From assembly GCA_009923965.1 (NCBI GenBank), contig RFSL01000043.1, forward strand, positions 1 through 7,273: a stretch of 7,273 bases of DNA, in the 5' to 3' direction. The notes beneath the pieces are model-generated. The model had not been told where the DNA came from. It ran no database searches and saw only the letters and a list, made by a program, of their open reading frames with translations. Within the stretch, counting starts at the first letter, position 1. Every line of letters begins with the position of its first letter. This document shows, piece after piece, positions 7,106 through 7,273 of this stretch. Source of the stretch: Flavobacteriia bacterium (lineage in GTDB: Bacteria > Bacteroidota > Bacteroidia > Flavobacteriales_D > Crocinitomicaceae). Position numbers and translations under genes: made by a program.

Positions 7106-7273
7106 ATGCCTCATATCAAAAATGCACTTATCCGCTACCGCATAATTGATCGTATGTTGCGCAATAAATACAAGCCTTTTCCATCAAAACAAGCTATGAG
7201 AGAATCGTGTGAGGAAGCCCTCTACGGTGCGACTTTTGGCGATAATATATGTGATTCAACTATTGAAAAAGAT
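7106..7273 (+). CDS. WYL-domain transcriptional regulator, N-terminal fragment (3' truncated)
   Basis: The first 56 codons of a gene that runs off the window edge are visible. The start MPHIKNALIRYRIIDRML resembles the N-terminus of Bacteroidota helix-turn-helix regulators of the WYL (YafY-like) family, which open with a [N/K]ALIRYR-I-D--L pattern. The segment up to residue 56 then reads like the winged helix-turn-helix, with the recognition part starting at DSTIEKD (50-56; compare SxRTVQxDI in relatives). The ligand-binding WYL domain itself lies outside the window, so this call rests on the N-terminus alone. Members usually control neighbouring genes or respond to nucleotides or DNA damage; nothing visible shows which applies here. 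It starts one base after the stop of the uncharacterised gene, so the two are likely translated from one message. Confidence 0.75.
   Translation, partial: MPHIKNALIRYRIIDRMLRNKYKPFPSKQAMRESCEEALYGATFGDNICDSTIEKD

Overview
The window is AT-rich chromosomal DNA, most likely from a member of the Bacteroidota. Three things point there: two lipoproteins whose signal peptides end in Ser-Cys followed by two or three Lys, starts without a clear Shine-Dalgarno site, and a gene set (RecB-like helicase-nuclease, MbnP/MbnH pair, WYL regulator) typical of that phylum. I cannot place it to genus. I see no tRNA, rRNA, CRISPR array, insertion sequence or integrase. Coding density is very high; the only gap longer than a few bases is the 68-base divergent region at 3795-3862.

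Left part (1-3794): a 5'-truncated plus-strand gene encodes a glutamine-amidotransferase-like protein related to the C-terminal half of CTP synthase, with both catalytic positions substituted. It converges tail-to-tail with a large minus-strand gene for an AddA/RecB-type helicase-nuclease, and their stop codons overlap in four bases (TTAG). No AddB-like partner is in the window.

Right part (3863-7273): four plus-strand genes are packed as a likely operon (1-base overlap, 6-base gap, 1-base gap). The first two encode an MbnP-family lipoprotein and a di-heme MbnH/MauG-family lipoprotein. In the characterised methanotroph pair, the di-heme enzyme oxidises a Trp of MbnP to a kynurenine that supports copper binding. 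A related periplasmic or outer-membrane-attached function is a reasonable inference here. The third gene encodes a soluble 471-residue protein of a family whose function I do not know, with a GRFRPVTKVH segment faintly recalling NMN adenylyltransferases. The fourth, cut by the window edge, is the N-terminus of a Bacteroidota-type WYL-domain transcriptional regulator.

The most interesting points are the MbnP/MbnH pair away from any visible methanobactin genes, the catalytically altered CTP-synthase-like protein with a Cys in place of the catalytic His, and the uncharacterised protein between the heme enzyme and the regulator.
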